This document shows, one piece after another, positions 7,115 through 15,159 of a DNA stretch of 15,506 nucleotides. Source of the stretch: Candidatus Bathyarchaeota archaeon (GTDB lineage: Archaea > Thermoproteota > Bathyarchaeia > TCS64); NCBI GenBank assembly GCA_030601645.1, contig JAUWBQ010000018.1, positions 1-15,506 on the forward strand. The letters are read 5' to 3'. The position numbers and the translations under genes were made by a program. The notes under the pieces are model-generated. The model was given only the letters and a program-made list of their open reading frames with translations. It searched no databases and was not told the DNA's origin. Positions within the stretch are counted from its first letter, which is position 1. The number at the start of each line of letters is the position of its first letter.

Positions 7115-7139
7115 AACCACGCTTACATCGCGCGTGGTT
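7115..7139. repeat. Inverted repeat beside the broken end of the M28 remnant
   Basis: The arms aaccacgc (7115-7122) and gcgtggtt (7132-7139) are perfectly complementary around a nine-base spacer. A TATA-like ctatataa overlaps the left arm. The repeat lies about 30 bases outside the point where M28 similarity ends. It could be an operator, a hairpin at a rearrangement border, or a leftover of a mobile end; no transposase or target duplication was seen. Confidence 0.4.
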
Positions 7140-7230
7140 TCGGCCTTCAAAGTATAATGGGATCCAAACACCCAGTCACTGCGAATCGAAAAGCATGTCT
7201 ATTCATGATGAAGAAGGGCGTCACAAGCGC

Positions 7231-7238
7231 CTTAAATT
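7231..7238 (+). promoter_or_regulatory. TATA-like box of DUF2079 gene
   Basis: CTTAAATT lies about 30 bases before ATG 7265, in an AT-rich stretch. The spacing implies a transcript starting within a few bases of the ATG, so little or no leader and no need for a ribosome binding site; none is visible. Confidence 0.45.
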
Positions 7239-7264
7239 CATTAATAAAAACTTCTTAATAAAAT

Positions 7265-9694
7265 ATGGATTTAAGAGAATTCGTTTTAGAAAGAAAATAT
7301 GAACTCACGTTGTTACTCTTCGTTATTTCATACACCATCATTTTCACATATTTTACATACCAAAAACACATCTCATTCAACAGCTATGCATGGGACTTGG
7401 GGACGTTCAACCAGATATACTACTCCTCCATCTACGGCGGAAGATTCTACTATTACACGCCCGAGCTGTTCTTGAACCCCAGCGGCAGCTATTTCGCCAT
7501 ACATTTCAGCCCAATACTTTTGCTCTTGTTCCCGATCTATGCGATCTTCCCCTCGGTTCAGACCCTGTTGATCTCGAAAAGCCTGATCTTGAGTCTAGCA
7601 GCGGTCCCCCTCTTCTACTTGTCGAAGAAAATGACGGGGAGCGAGAAGACCGGCTTGGTCGTCAGCTGCATCTACCTCCTGTACCCCGGGCTGCACGGGG
7701 CGAACTGGTTTGACTTCCAGCCCCAGATATTCATACCCCTCTTCGTGTTCACCACGTTCCTGATGCTGATCGAGAAAAAATGGTCATACTACTTTGCATC
7801 GCTATTCATTACACTGACGATACAGGAACACGTCTCGGTTATCTTGATCACGCTGCTCGTGAGTTACCTGACGTATTCCAACCTCAGAGAGATCGGCGTC
7901 TCCATCAGACAGTTGAACATGGACAAAAACACCGTCCCGCTGATATCGATATTATTCAGCGCCATATTTTTCTACGTTTCAAATGACTTCAGACAAAGAT
8001 TCCCGATTACGCCAGAATTCGTCGAGGTATACAGGGCGTCCAGCGTCTTCCTCGCACTGGATTTCAAAGGAGGCACATTATCTCTTCCATGGTACGCTCT
8101 TTCCCACCTGGACAAGACCATCAACGCATTGAACCATGATTTAACCCTTAAATTCCTGTACGGGTTGTTCATCTTGGCCCCGCTCCTCTTCCTTCCCCTC
8201 ATGAACCGGTTCATGATATTCAACCTGATCCTGCTATCGCCCTTCCTCCTCTCCAACTACAGGGCGTATTACATGATAGGCTCGCATTATCCCCTCTACA
8301 TACTCTCACCCATCTTCATCTCCATGGTCTACACCCTGAAAACACGGACGCAGCAGGAGGGGTACACGATAGCGAAATACTCTCTGATAGCATCCTCATT
8401 GATGATCCTGGCCCTGAGCCCGATAAGCCCGGCATCCGAGACCCTAAACAGGGGAAACGACCTGCTATGGTATCCCCCACAGCCCCGCATCACGGCAAGG
8501 GTTCGGGAGACTCACAGGATAATCGACAGCGTACCAGGCGACGCCGCCATCCTCACGCAGAACCACATCTTCCCTCACGTATCGGATCGAGTGGACGCAT
8601 ACGCCCTCCCAGTGCCCCAGTTCTCACCGGAACAGCAAGCATATCTGGAAAACTATATTGACACGTTGATCGAGCGGTGCGACTACGTCCTCCTTGATCT
8701 CAAGGTGATCGACGACTGGACCCTGTACACCCACAGGAAACTGGCATCGAGCCCGGATTTCGGCGTGCAGGCCTTCTCCGAGATGGTCATCCTCTTCCAA
8801 CGGGGACTCGCCGGCCCTTCCATCATCACCGATCTCGAGAAGGCAACATATCACGCCTACGAGGACATGCACATCGGCTTCGGAGAGATCATCTCTGATC
8901 CAACCACGGTAAGCGGCCTATCCGCGGCCTCCCCCAGAGGCTCGGGCGAGGGGTTCTTCCTGTACGGCCCTTACACATATCTGATGGGCCGCGCCTACGA
9001 CATCTCCTTCAACATGAAGGCCCTGAACCAAGGGGAGGTGTATCTGGGCACCTTCGAGGTCACCAGCGACCGCGGGGCCCACATATTAACCAAGAGGGAC
9101 ATCTATGGATACGAGTTCCCAGACGCCGAGTGGAGGAACTTCACAGTCAAGCTCACCCTGGATGAACCCAAGGAGCTGGTCGAGTTCAGGTTCTTCACGG
9201 TCGGGGCGGGAGATGTCTTCGTCGACTCGATAGAATGTGTCAAATACAACGGCACCCGGGGCTACCCCTGCTCAACCCGGACATTCAATTATAGGAGCCT
9301 ATACACCCTCAACAACTCCCGGGTGATCGGCGACGCCATGCTCCACAACGCGTCCTCGGGGGGCGACGTCTTCTGGTATGGCCCATACCACAGCCTCCCC
9401 GACGGGAGGTACACCGCAACCTACTACCTGAAGGCCCTCGCCGAAAACATCACCACCCGTCGAGCCATCACCCTGGACGTGGCATCCGAGGAAGGGAGGC
9501 ACATCCTGGCGAGCCGCGACGTGACCTTCGGAGACCTCAAGGAAAACGAGATCGGAGGTGGATGGTCGGCGATAAAGCTGAGCTTCGAGGTGAGGGCCCC
9601 GGAGACCGTCGTCGAGTTCAGGGGGTTGAACCCCTCCGGCGGTTATGACCTCTACCTGAGCCAGATAATACTGGACCCAGAAAAAGGAGGTTAA
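7265..9694 (+). CDS. DUF2079 multi-helix membrane protein with tandem C-terminal beta modules
   Basis: An 809-residue protein. The first roughly 390 residues hold about ten membrane helices with typical DUF2079 signatures near the N-terminus: WDLGTFNQ, FAIHFSPILLLLFPIYA and HGANWFDFQPQIFIPL. DUF2079 proteins are polytopic with a GT-C-glycosyltransferase-like layout, but activity is generally unproven. Residues of about 430-550 form the usual soluble domain (VPGDAAILTQNHIFPHVSDR). Beyond it are two related beta-rich modules, about residues 562-662 and 698-806, sharing the landmarks YGPY, HIL..RD and VEFR in the same order. They look like jelly-roll sugar-binding modules, probably outside the cell. 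A plausible role is handling or attaching surface glycans, which is inference. It stands alone with its own promoter, and both neighbours are damaged or chimeric peptidase genes or the secreted protein downstream. Confidence 0.85.
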   Translation: MDLREFVLERKYELTLLLFVISYTIIFTYFTYQKHISFNSYAWDLGTFNQIYYSSIYGGRFYYYTPELFLNPSGSYFAIHFSPILLLLFPIYAIFPSVQTLLISKSLILSLAAVPLFYLSKKMTGSEKTGLVVSCIYLLYPGLHGANWFDFQPQIFIPLFVFTTFLMLIEKKWSYYFASLFITLTIQEHVSVILITLLVSYLTYSNLREIGVSIRQLNMDKNTVPLISILFSAIFFYVSNDFRQRFPITPEFVEVYRASSVFLALDFKGGTLSLPWYALSHLDKTINALNHDLTLKFLYGLFILAPLLFLPLMNRFMIFNLILLSPFLLSNYRAYYMIGSHYPLYILSPIFISMVYTLKTRTQQEGYTIAKYSLIASSLMILALSPISPASETLNRGNDLLWYPPQPRITARVRETHRIIDSVPGDAAILTQNHIFPHVSDRVDAYALPVPQFSPEQQAYLENYIDTLIERCDYVLLDLKVIDDWTLYTHRKLASSPDFGVQAFSEMVILFQRGLAGPSIITDLEKATYHAYEDMHIGFGEIISDPTTVSGLSAASPRGSGEGFFLYGPYTYLMGRAYDISFNMKALNQGEVYLGTFEVTSDRGAHILTKRDIYGYEFPDAEWRNFTVKLTLDEPKELVEFRFFTVGAGDVFVDSIECVKYNGTRGYPCSTRTFNYRSLYTLNNSRVIGDAMLHNASSGGDVFWYGPYHSLPDGRYTATYYLKALAENITTRRAITLDVASEEGRHILASRDVTFGDLKENEIGGGWSAIKLSFEVRAPETVVEFRGLNPSGGYDLYLSQIILDPEKGG

Positions 9695-10086
9695 GCAAAT
9701 GACGTTTAATCATTAAAATTTGTATGTTTAGCACGACATCACTCATTTATTTTAGATATCCTGCATAGAACAACATCAATAACTTGTTCAAATAATGAAA
9801 TTAGACTAAACGTAGATAAAACACCCTCAATCGTCATTTTGCGTCCGAGTGAAGTTGATTCATACACATACAATCACGAGTTTATCTTATCCATTATTTC
9901 AATTAACTTGATACCTCGATTATTCATAGATATATTTGAATATAACACAATTAGTCAATACATAAAAAACATGATAAAGTTGGTTAAAAAAATTTAAATT
10001 ATTTTGGTGTTAAATACACATAGTAATTTAGTATAGTTTCCTTCATTCATAATCATTAACTATAACGTTCGATCAAATGTTGGATT
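9695..10086. other. AT-rich intergenic region
   Basis: About 390 bases with no gene-like frame on either strand. Its base composition is much richer in A and T than the coding DNA on each side. It contains runs such as ttaaaaaaatttaaattattttg near 9984-10005 and, at its end, the TATA element for the next gene. I found no clear repeat pair or conserved stem in it. It may be decayed sequence or an insulating spacer. Confidence 0.5.
10061..10066 (+). promoter_or_regulatory. TATA-like element of secreted TIM-barrel gene
   Basis: TATAAC is centred about 24 bases before ATG 10087, which predicts a leaderless transcript. No ribosome binding site precedes the ATG, which agrees. Confidence 0.45.
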
Positions 10087-11346
10087 ATGAATAAGGGGGT
10101 TATAATTCTTTTCGTTGCGATGACCATCGGAGGAGTGGTCACACCCCTAACATCCGCTTCCGATAGAATCTACGACGGGACGATCATAGGGATAAACCCC
10201 GATAAAGAGCACCCTGTAGAGATCACCTACCGTTACTCAAGGAGGCGAAACATGACAACTGCTGCGGGAATATGCGACGAACTCACTCTAGACGATCTTA
10301 AATTGGGGATGGCTGTGAAGTGGACGAGCCTGGGCGGAGGCCAAACCCTTATCGTAGGGCCAATACCGGAGACTCCGCACGATGAAGCCCCAAACGACGA
10401 GACGCCGCCCTCGCAGGATGAAGAAGCCATCAAGAAAATCACCGTTAAAGTCGAAAATGCGAGGGGTGAGTCGCTGACCTTCGAACTGTCCAATGGGGAG
10501 TGGAGCCTTGATGGTGAGGATCTGGAGATAAACCTTCGGAGGGACGTTTCCACGCTCTTGGAGGAGCCAGCCCACGAGAAGACAGTGATGTTCATAACCC
10601 ACGTCTCCTCGGACCCGGTGCCCCTGCGGGAACTCTTCCTAGACGAGTCGAGGTACAACGTCTGGCAATGGAACTACGTGTTCCCAGATTTCCCGGTCTG
10701 GGGCGACTACTTCAACTATCAGACTCCAGACCCGGAGGTAAGGGAGTGGCTCGGAGCGTTCGATGAGCTGGGCCTCCGGAACGTCCTCTACGTTGATCTG
10801 ACGGAGTGCAGCCGCTCGATATCTGGGAGGTGGGGTGACAGTGTGATAGAGTCTGGGGACTGGTGGAGCCTCATGACCTTGGATCCATCGAAATCGTGGT
10901 ATCAGTACATCAAGGCGGGGATGCTGGAGCTGAGCGAGAGGTTCCCCTCCATCGACGGGTTCGCCATCGATCGCCTCGACAGGTGCCGCAACGAGCAGGA
11001 AGAGCTCTGGGCCGCACGGCTCCTCGACGAGGTCAGGCAGGAGGCCGGGATTCCTGTCAAGTACGTCATGAACTCACTCCAGCCGTGGATGACAGTGCTG
11101 GCCTCCCGGGCTGTTTTCATCGGGAGCGATGGAGTGGACACAGAGGAGGCCCATCTGACCCGGACCATCGAGAACTACGAGCGCCTCGCATCCCACACGG
11201 AGATGGATAAGTTCTACATCAACCCCTACATGGGGAAGACGGATGAGGAGCTGATCGAGGATTTCGAGGCGATACTGGAAGCCCACGACTTCGTGTTCAT
11301 GGACGATTACTACCTCAGGCTGCTAGACAGCATCTTCCCAGATTGA
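10087..11346 (+). CDS. Secreted TIM-barrel-like protein, possible glycoside hydrolase
   Basis: A protein of 419 residues with a signal peptide (MNKGVIILFVAMTIGGVV, likely cut near residue 24). A small beta-rich domain follows (about 25-95), then an acidic, Pro-rich linker (about 97-116), a second beta-rich stretch, and a C-terminal domain from about 165. That last domain has alternating strands and helices: NVWQWNYVFPDFPVW, LRNVLYVDL, IDGFAIDRLDRC, PVKYVMNS, AVFIGSDGVD and HDFVFMDDYYL. The acidic strand ends (YVDL, FAIDR, FIGSD, FMDDY) are the pattern of retaining or inverting glycoside hydrolase barrels of the GH114 or related type, but I cannot name the family. It is probably extracellular and acts on a polysaccharide or glycan; that is inference. 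It lies next to a DUF2079 protein with sugar-binding-like modules. Confidence 0.75.
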   Translation: MNKGVIILFVAMTIGGVVTPLTSASDRIYDGTIIGINPDKEHPVEITYRYSRRRNMTTAAGICDELTLDDLKLGMAVKWTSLGGGQTLIVGPIPETPHDEAPNDETPPSQDEEAIKKITVKVENARGESLTFELSNGEWSLDGEDLEINLRRDVSTLLEEPAHEKTVMFITHVSSDPVPLRELFLDESRYNVWQWNYVFPDFPVWGDYFNYQTPDPEVREWLGAFDELGLRNVLYVDLTECSRSISGRWGDSVIESGDWWSLMTLDPSKSWYQYIKAGMLELSERFPSIDGFAIDRLDRCRNEQEELWAARLLDEVRQEAGIPVKYVMNSLQPWMTVLASRAVFIGSDGVDTEEAHLTRTIENYERLASHTEMDKFYINPYMGKTDEELIEDFEAILEAHDFVFMDDYYLRLLDSIFPD

Positions 11347-11392
11347 CCCTTCTCAGAATTTTTGATTGACTGAAGCCGAGAAAAGGTATCTA

Positions 11393-11418
11393 AAAAAGGA
11401 AAGGGGAGCGGGGCCCCG
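11393..11418 (-). terminator. Palindrome plus T-tract after the chimeric gene
   Basis: Just past the TAG at 11421, the minus strand reads CGGGGCCCCG, a perfect ten-base palindrome, followed by a pyrimidine run ending in TTTTTTAG. The T-tract alone would suffice as an archaeal terminator. Confidence 0.45.
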
Positions 11419-11420
11419 AG

Positions 11421-12335
11421 CTACCATATCGATTTGGGGTGCCACTTGAGCTGGACTTTCAGGATCTCTGCTGTCCCGTTCTCCTCTAGGCGTTTGACGA
11501 TCTCCCCGACGGGCGTCATCTCCGCTATGGCGCTTGGCTCGTTGGCCAGGTGGATCAAAGAGTGGGCCAGGACCATGGCTGCGTCCTTCAGCCGTTTGGG
11601 ATCCACCTTGTCCAAGGTGTCCGCCGAGGTGTGGGTCCACCCCCTGCCCACCCTCGCCACCTCTGCGGGGCTCCGGTAGCCGGACAGGGTGACCGCGGGG
11701 ATACCCTGCAGGTAAAAGGGCCAGTGGTCCGAGGCGGAGGAAGACGACTTCCCCACCTTCATCTTGTAGTTCATCTTGTCCACGAGGCCCTGCAGGTTTC
11801 CCACGAGTGAGTCCGGGCCCGATATCCTGTAGATGTGGTCGTTCGCCCTGCCCGCTCCGTCGCAGTTGATCATCAGATCGAGGCAGTCCAGCTCTTCGCT
11901 GTGCTTGGCGGCGTAGCACGTGGAGCCCGTGACCCCGATCTCCTCCATCTTCTTCAGGTACTCTTCGAAGGTGCAGTCCAGCTCTAGGCCGGCCTCGAAG
12001 AACTCGGGGCTGCTGCGCCTGAACTCCTCCTTGAGGTCATCGTTAAGGGGGGCCGCCCCCGACCCGCAGTTGGGGAAGACCAGGGTGGTGACTCCCTGAC
12101 GGATGAAGCTCTCGGACTTGGGGTTGACCATGATGCTGGTGTCGGAGTGGTTGTGCATGTCCACGAAGCCCGGGCTCACGGCGAGGCCCTCGGCGTCGAT
12201 CACGCGTTCCGCCTCGGCTGACTCTTGCGGGCCGACCCGGGCGATCCTCCCATCCTTGACGGCCACGTCGGCCGTGAACCAGGGATTCCCCGCTCCGGTG
12301 AACACCTTGCCGTTCTTGATCAGAATGTCGTACAA
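11421..12335 (-). CDS. Chimeric protein: D-aminoacylase N-terminus fused to M28 peptidase C-terminus
   Basis: The 304-residue frame starts at TTG 12335, since an upstream stop lies three codons away and no ATG is near. Residues 1-130 match N-acyl-D-amino-acid deacylases: LIKNGKVFTGAGNPWF, a beta-sandwich start, and the first metal motif GFVDMHNHSD. From about residue 131 the sequence becomes the second half of an M28 zinc aminopeptidase: EEIGVTGSTCYAAKH, then INCDGAGR, then SDHWPFYLQGIPAV and HTSADTLDKV. The join falls at EEIGV, which fits both parents. The deacylase half has lost the rest of its barrel; the M28 half has lost the first His and Asp ligands but keeps the Glu pair, middle Asp and last His. 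It is probably inactive as either enzyme. It may be a real recombination product or an assembly artefact. Confidence 0.75.
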   Translation of the reverse strand: MYDILIKNGKVFTGAGNPWFTADVAVKDGRIARVGPQESAEAERVIDAEGLAVSPGFVDMHNHSDTSIMVNPKSESFIRQGVTTLVFPNCGSGAAPLNDDLKEEFRRSSPEFFEAGLELDCTFEEYLKKMEEIGVTGSTCYAAKHSEELDCLDLMINCDGAGRANDHIYRISGPDSLVGNLQGLVDKMNYKMKVGKSSSSASDHWPFYLQGIPAVTLSGYRSPAEVARVGRGWTHTSADTLDKVDPKRLKDAAMVLAHSLIHLANEPSAIAEMTPVGEIVKRLEENGTAEILKVQLKWHPKSIW

Positions 12336-12367
12336 TACAAATCAGCTCATTCAAAGAGCCCGCAAGA

Positions 12368-12376
12368 AGTATATGC
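12368..12376 (-). promoter_or_regulatory. TATA-like box of the chimeric gene
   Basis: CATATACTT on the minus strand lies about 37 bases before TTG 12335, so transcription would start around 12345 with a leader of about ten bases. This supports TTG as the real start and shows the 5' end of the gene is intact. Confidence 0.4.
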
Positions 12377-12445
12377 CATTAACCAAAAGGTCGAGTCCCT
12401 AATTGAGATCCAACCGACTTTTTCAAGTATCATCCATAGGATTCA

Positions 12446-12456
12446 TTTTTTATAAC
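12446..12456 (+). promoter_or_regulatory. TATA-like box of EutA-like gene
   Basis: TTTTTTATAAC ends about 26 bases before ATG 12482, placing transcription start at or a few bases before the ATG. The intergenic stretch 12336-12481 thus holds two divergent promoters. Confidence 0.45.
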
Positions 12457-12481
12457 GGGACGCCGGTTAGGCTAAGATATC

Positions 12482-13954
12482 ATGGTCGAGGACCTCCCCC
12501 AAGGCACGGGCGTGATCGGTGAGCTGAGGAGCTTCAACAGCGTCGGCATAGACATCGGCTCCACCACCACCCAGCTCGTATTCTCAAGGCTCGCCCTCGG
12601 CTTCGTGGAGGAGAAGCACAAGTACGACATCGTGGAACGGGAGATCACACACCTCTCCGAGATCAGCCTCACCCCCTTCGACGACGCCTACGACATCGAC
12701 ATCGAAGGCCTCTCCAAGATCCTTTCAACCGCATACGAGGACGCGGGATACTCCCCGGACGACATCGACACCGGCGCCATCATAATCACCGGGGTCGCCG
12801 CCCTCAGGCACAACGCGGAGAGGATCCTCAACCTGTTCTCTGACCAGATGGGCAGGTTCGTCTGCGCCACCGTAGGCCCCAACTACGAGGCCGTCCTCGC
12901 GGCTCACGGCTCGGGCGCGGTGGAGCTCTCAGACAGGGGCCTCAAGACGGTGATGAACGTCGACGTCGGAGGGGGAACCACCAAGATCGCCGTGGCCCGG
13001 AAGGGGGAGATCGTAGACACCGCAGCTCTCTACGTCGGAGCCCGCCACATCGTCCTCGACGGGGACGGGAGGGCCCTGAGAGTGGAGAGGCCCGCTGAAA
13101 TTGTGGCGGAGGCTGACGGGTTCAAACTGGTCCCCGGCCAGGTGGTCACGGAAAAAAGGCAGCGGGCGCTGGCCTCGACCCTCGCCGACTGCCTTTTCCA
13201 GGTAATCTCGAACGGCGATCTCTCCCCCCTGATGGAGAGGCTGATGCAGACCCCGCCTTTGAGATTCAGCGGGAAGCCTGATCTGGTCGTCTTCTCCGGG
13301 GGGGTCTCCGAGTACATCTACGGTTACGAGACGAGGAGCTTCGGAGACATCGGCATCGTCCTAGGGGAGGAGATCCGTAAGAGGATGCGCGAGATGGACA
13401 CGCTGGTCGTCGAGCCCGCGGAGAGGATCAGAGCCACGGTCATCGGAGAGTCCCAGTACACCCTCCAGGTGAGCGGAACCACCAACCTCATCTCCAGCCC
13501 AGACCTGTTGCCCATGCGGAACCTCCCCGTGGTGGCCCCGCTGTTCGCGAGCAGCGTCCTCACACAGGAAGAGATCGTGGATGAGATCAGGAAAGCAATC
13601 GAGATGCACGACCTCGACGTAACCATCGACCCCTTCGCTATCGCCTTCCGCCGGTCAGTCATCAACCAGCCCTCCTACAAGCTGATGAAGAAGCTCTCGG
13701 AAGCGGTGATCACGGCCTTGAGGGGGAAGGAAAAGATAGGGGGCACCGTCGTTCTGGTCTTCGAGGCCGACATCGGGATGGGCATCGGAAGGGTGATCCA
13801 GGAGGAGGTAGCCCCGGGCCTCAACCTCATCTCGATAGACGAGATCAAGCTCGGCGACTTCAACTACGTGGACATAGGTGAACCCGCCGGAGACAGGGGC
13901 TTCATCCCAGTCATAATAAAATCCTTGGTTTTCCCCAACCAAGTAAAAATGTAG
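12482..13954 (+). CDS. eutA: EutA-like ethanolamine ammonia-lyase reactivase
   Basis: A 490-residue protein matching EutA over its whole length. It has the N-terminal phosphate-1 motif VGIDIGSTTTQLVFSRL (about residues 21-37), TGVAALRHNAERI, the phosphate-2 motif NVDVGGGTTKIAVARKG (about 158-174), the adenosine-side motif VVFSGGVSEYIYG (about 268-280), and the C-terminal part with INQPSYKLMKKLSEA and FEADIGMGIGRVI. EutA removes damaged cobalamin from ethanolamine ammonia-lyase (EutBC) using ATP, so the enzyme can rebind adenosylcobalamin. EutB and EutC are not in the window, so the partner may be elsewhere or the protein may serve another B12 enzyme. It is a single gene divergent from the chimeric peptidase gene and convergent with the LLM oxidoreductase. 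Confidence 0.9.
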   Translation: MVEDLPQGTGVIGELRSFNSVGIDIGSTTTQLVFSRLALGFVEEKHKYDIVEREITHLSEISLTPFDDAYDIDIEGLSKILSTAYEDAGYSPDDIDTGAIIITGVAALRHNAERILNLFSDQMGRFVCATVGPNYEAVLAAHGSGAVELSDRGLKTVMNVDVGGGTTKIAVARKGEIVDTAALYVGARHIVLDGDGRALRVERPAEIVAEADGFKLVPGQVVTEKRQRALASTLADCLFQVISNGDLSPLMERLMQTPPLRFSGKPDLVVFSGGVSEYIYGYETRSFGDIGIVLGEEIRKRMREMDTLVVEPAERIRATVIGESQYTLQVSGTTNLISSPDLLPMRNLPVVAPLFASSVLTQEEIVDEIRKAIEMHDLDVTIDPFAIAFRRSVINQPSYKLMKKLSEAVITALRGKEKIGGTVVLVFEADIGMGIGRVIQEEVAPGLNLISIDEIKLGDFNYVDIGEPAGDRGFIPVIIKSLVFPNQVKM

Positions 13955-13989
13955 ATGTTTGTACAAAGGTTTACAGAACAAGGGAGTTA

Positions 13990-14991
13990 TCAACGAAACT
14001 TAGGGGCCACTTCTTCCGCGAACAGCCTCATCCCATCTAGGCTCGGGATGTCGCCGAACCGGATCACGAACATCGTCACCCCCAATTCAACGTAGTGCCG
14101 CAGCTGCTCGATGCAATCCTCGGGAGTACCCGCGATGTAAAACGCTTCAGCCTTCTCCAGCCAGTCCTCGAAGGAACCGTAGGCTCCATCCGCCTCCCAG
14201 CGCATTCTCATGTCTTCCAAATATTCCTCTTCGGTCTCGTGGATTACGACGGCGACGTTGCTGGTCTTCTCGATAGAGTCGTAGTCCCTACCTATCCGCT
14301 CGCAGTACCTCCTTAGGACGTTCATCCTCCGCTTCAGGTCGACCAGGCTGCCACCGAAGTTGCTCTTGTCCGCGTGCCTTGCCACTATCTTCAGGGTGAG
14401 CTGCTCTCCGCTCCCTCCGATCATGATGGGGGGGTGAGGCTTCTGGAGGGGCTTGGGCTCGCTATAAACGTCTTTGAGCTGGTAGTACCTGCCCTTGTAG
14501 GTGGTGGTCTCCTGGGTCCAGAGGCTCTTGCAGATCTCCACCGCTTCCCTCATCATCCGGAGCCTAGCCGCGTTAGAGGGCCAGTCCATACCCCGGTCTG
14601 TGCACTCGTCCTCGCTCCAGCAGGCGCCGATGCCGAACTCTAAGCGGCCCCCCGAGACGACGTCTAAGGTCGAGGCCATCTTCGCCAGCAGGGCCGGGTG
14701 CCTGTAGAGGTTGCAGAGGACCATGCTCCCGATTCTGATCCGGCGGGTAAGGGCGGCGAGCCAGGTCATCGTGGTCCAGCACTCGGGGCGCTCCTTGCAC
14801 GCCGCCCGGCTTAGGTGGTCTGAGACCCAGACGGAGTGGTATCCCAGCCTTTCCGCCTCGAGGGCCGACTCCCTGACCAGGTCGAGGTCGAGCCGGGGGT
14901 AGCGGTACTGGAGAGCACTGTAGAGGGGTCGTGGTCTCGGGCCCGAGGGGATCATGACGGGGAGCATCACCCCAAAGTTCAGGTCAGCCAT
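13990..14991 (-). CDS. LLM-class F420-dependent oxidoreductase
   Basis: The protein has 333 residues from ATG 14991, which is preceded by GGTGAC at the right distance for a ribosome binding site. The longest frame starts with GTG at 15000, inside that site. It shows the bacterial-luciferase-like barrel: LNFGVMLPV, a long helix ESALEAERLGYHSVWVSDHL, then LAALTRRIRIGSMV, RHPALLAKMASTLDVVSGGR, and LEFGIGACW. Further on are YKGRYYQLKDV, PHPPIMIGGSGE and a C-terminal helix. It closely resembles the TIGR03560-type probable F420-dependent oxidoreductases, which probably use reduced F420 or FMN in a hydride transfer; the substrate cannot be told. It is a single gene with a TTAAATTTA box about 40 bases before its ATG. 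Confidence 0.88.
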   Translation of the reverse strand: MADLNFGVMLPVMIPSGPRPRPLYSALQYRYPRLDLDLVRESALEAERLGYHSVWVSDHLSRAACKERPECWTTMTWLAALTRRIRIGSMVLCNLYRHPALLAKMASTLDVVSGGRLEFGIGACWSEDECTDRGMDWPSNAARLRMMREAVEICKSLWTQETTTYKGRYYQLKDVYSEPKPLQKPHPPIMIGGSGEQLTLKIVARHADKSNFGGSLVDLKRRMNVLRRYCERIGRDYDSIEKTSNVAVVIHETEEEYLEDMRMRWEADGAYGSFEDWLEKAEAFYIAGTPEDCIEQLRHYVELGVTMFVIRFGDIPSLDGMRLFAEEVAPKFR

Positions 14992-15028
14992 TCTTGTCAC
15001 CAGATACGATCAGTGGGTATAGGCTGGA

Positions 15029-15037
15029 TAAATTTAA
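15029..15037 (-). promoter_or_regulatory. TATA-like box of the LLM oxidoreductase gene
   Basis: TTAAATTTA on the minus strand predicts a start near 15008 and a leader of about 17 bases that contains the GGTGAC ribosome binding site. This favours ATG 14991 over GTG 15000. Confidence 0.45.
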
Positions 15038-15114
15038 CAGGTCTCTTAGATACGGTCGCGGAGTCGCTTATTGAAAATTTCGCCCTTCAAACACCGGCGC
15101 CATGCCTCTAGATC

Positions 15115-15124
15115 GACTTTTAAG
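15115..15124 (+). promoter_or_regulatory. TATA-like box of the small helical gene pair
   Basis: ACTTTTAAGA lies about 40 bases before ATG 15160, so the transcript would begin near 15145 and include the GGGAGGG ribosome binding site. Confidence 0.35.
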
Positions 15125-15159
15125 ACGCACTCGAACTAGAGATAGCAGAGGGAGGGAAG

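Noticed and set aside
7115..7139. Inverted repeat read as the end of an insertion sequence
   Set aside because: There is no transposase, no second copy and no target-site duplication in the window.
9984..10005. A/T run considered as a replication origin or attachment site
   Set aside because: No repeated origin boxes, initiator gene, integrase or duplicated flank is visible; plain AT-rich spacer is enough to explain it.
11353..11919. Minus-strand frame of 188 codons within the M28 part of the chimera
   Set aside because: The residues are Gly/Arg/Pro-rich with no hydrophobic core and it overlaps a frame with clear M28 motifs; this is a shadow frame.
12043..12354. ATG-starting frame overlapping the 5' end of the chimeric gene
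   Set aside because: Its product is Arg/Gly-rich frame-shifted sequence; the deacylase similarity lies in the TTG-starting frame.
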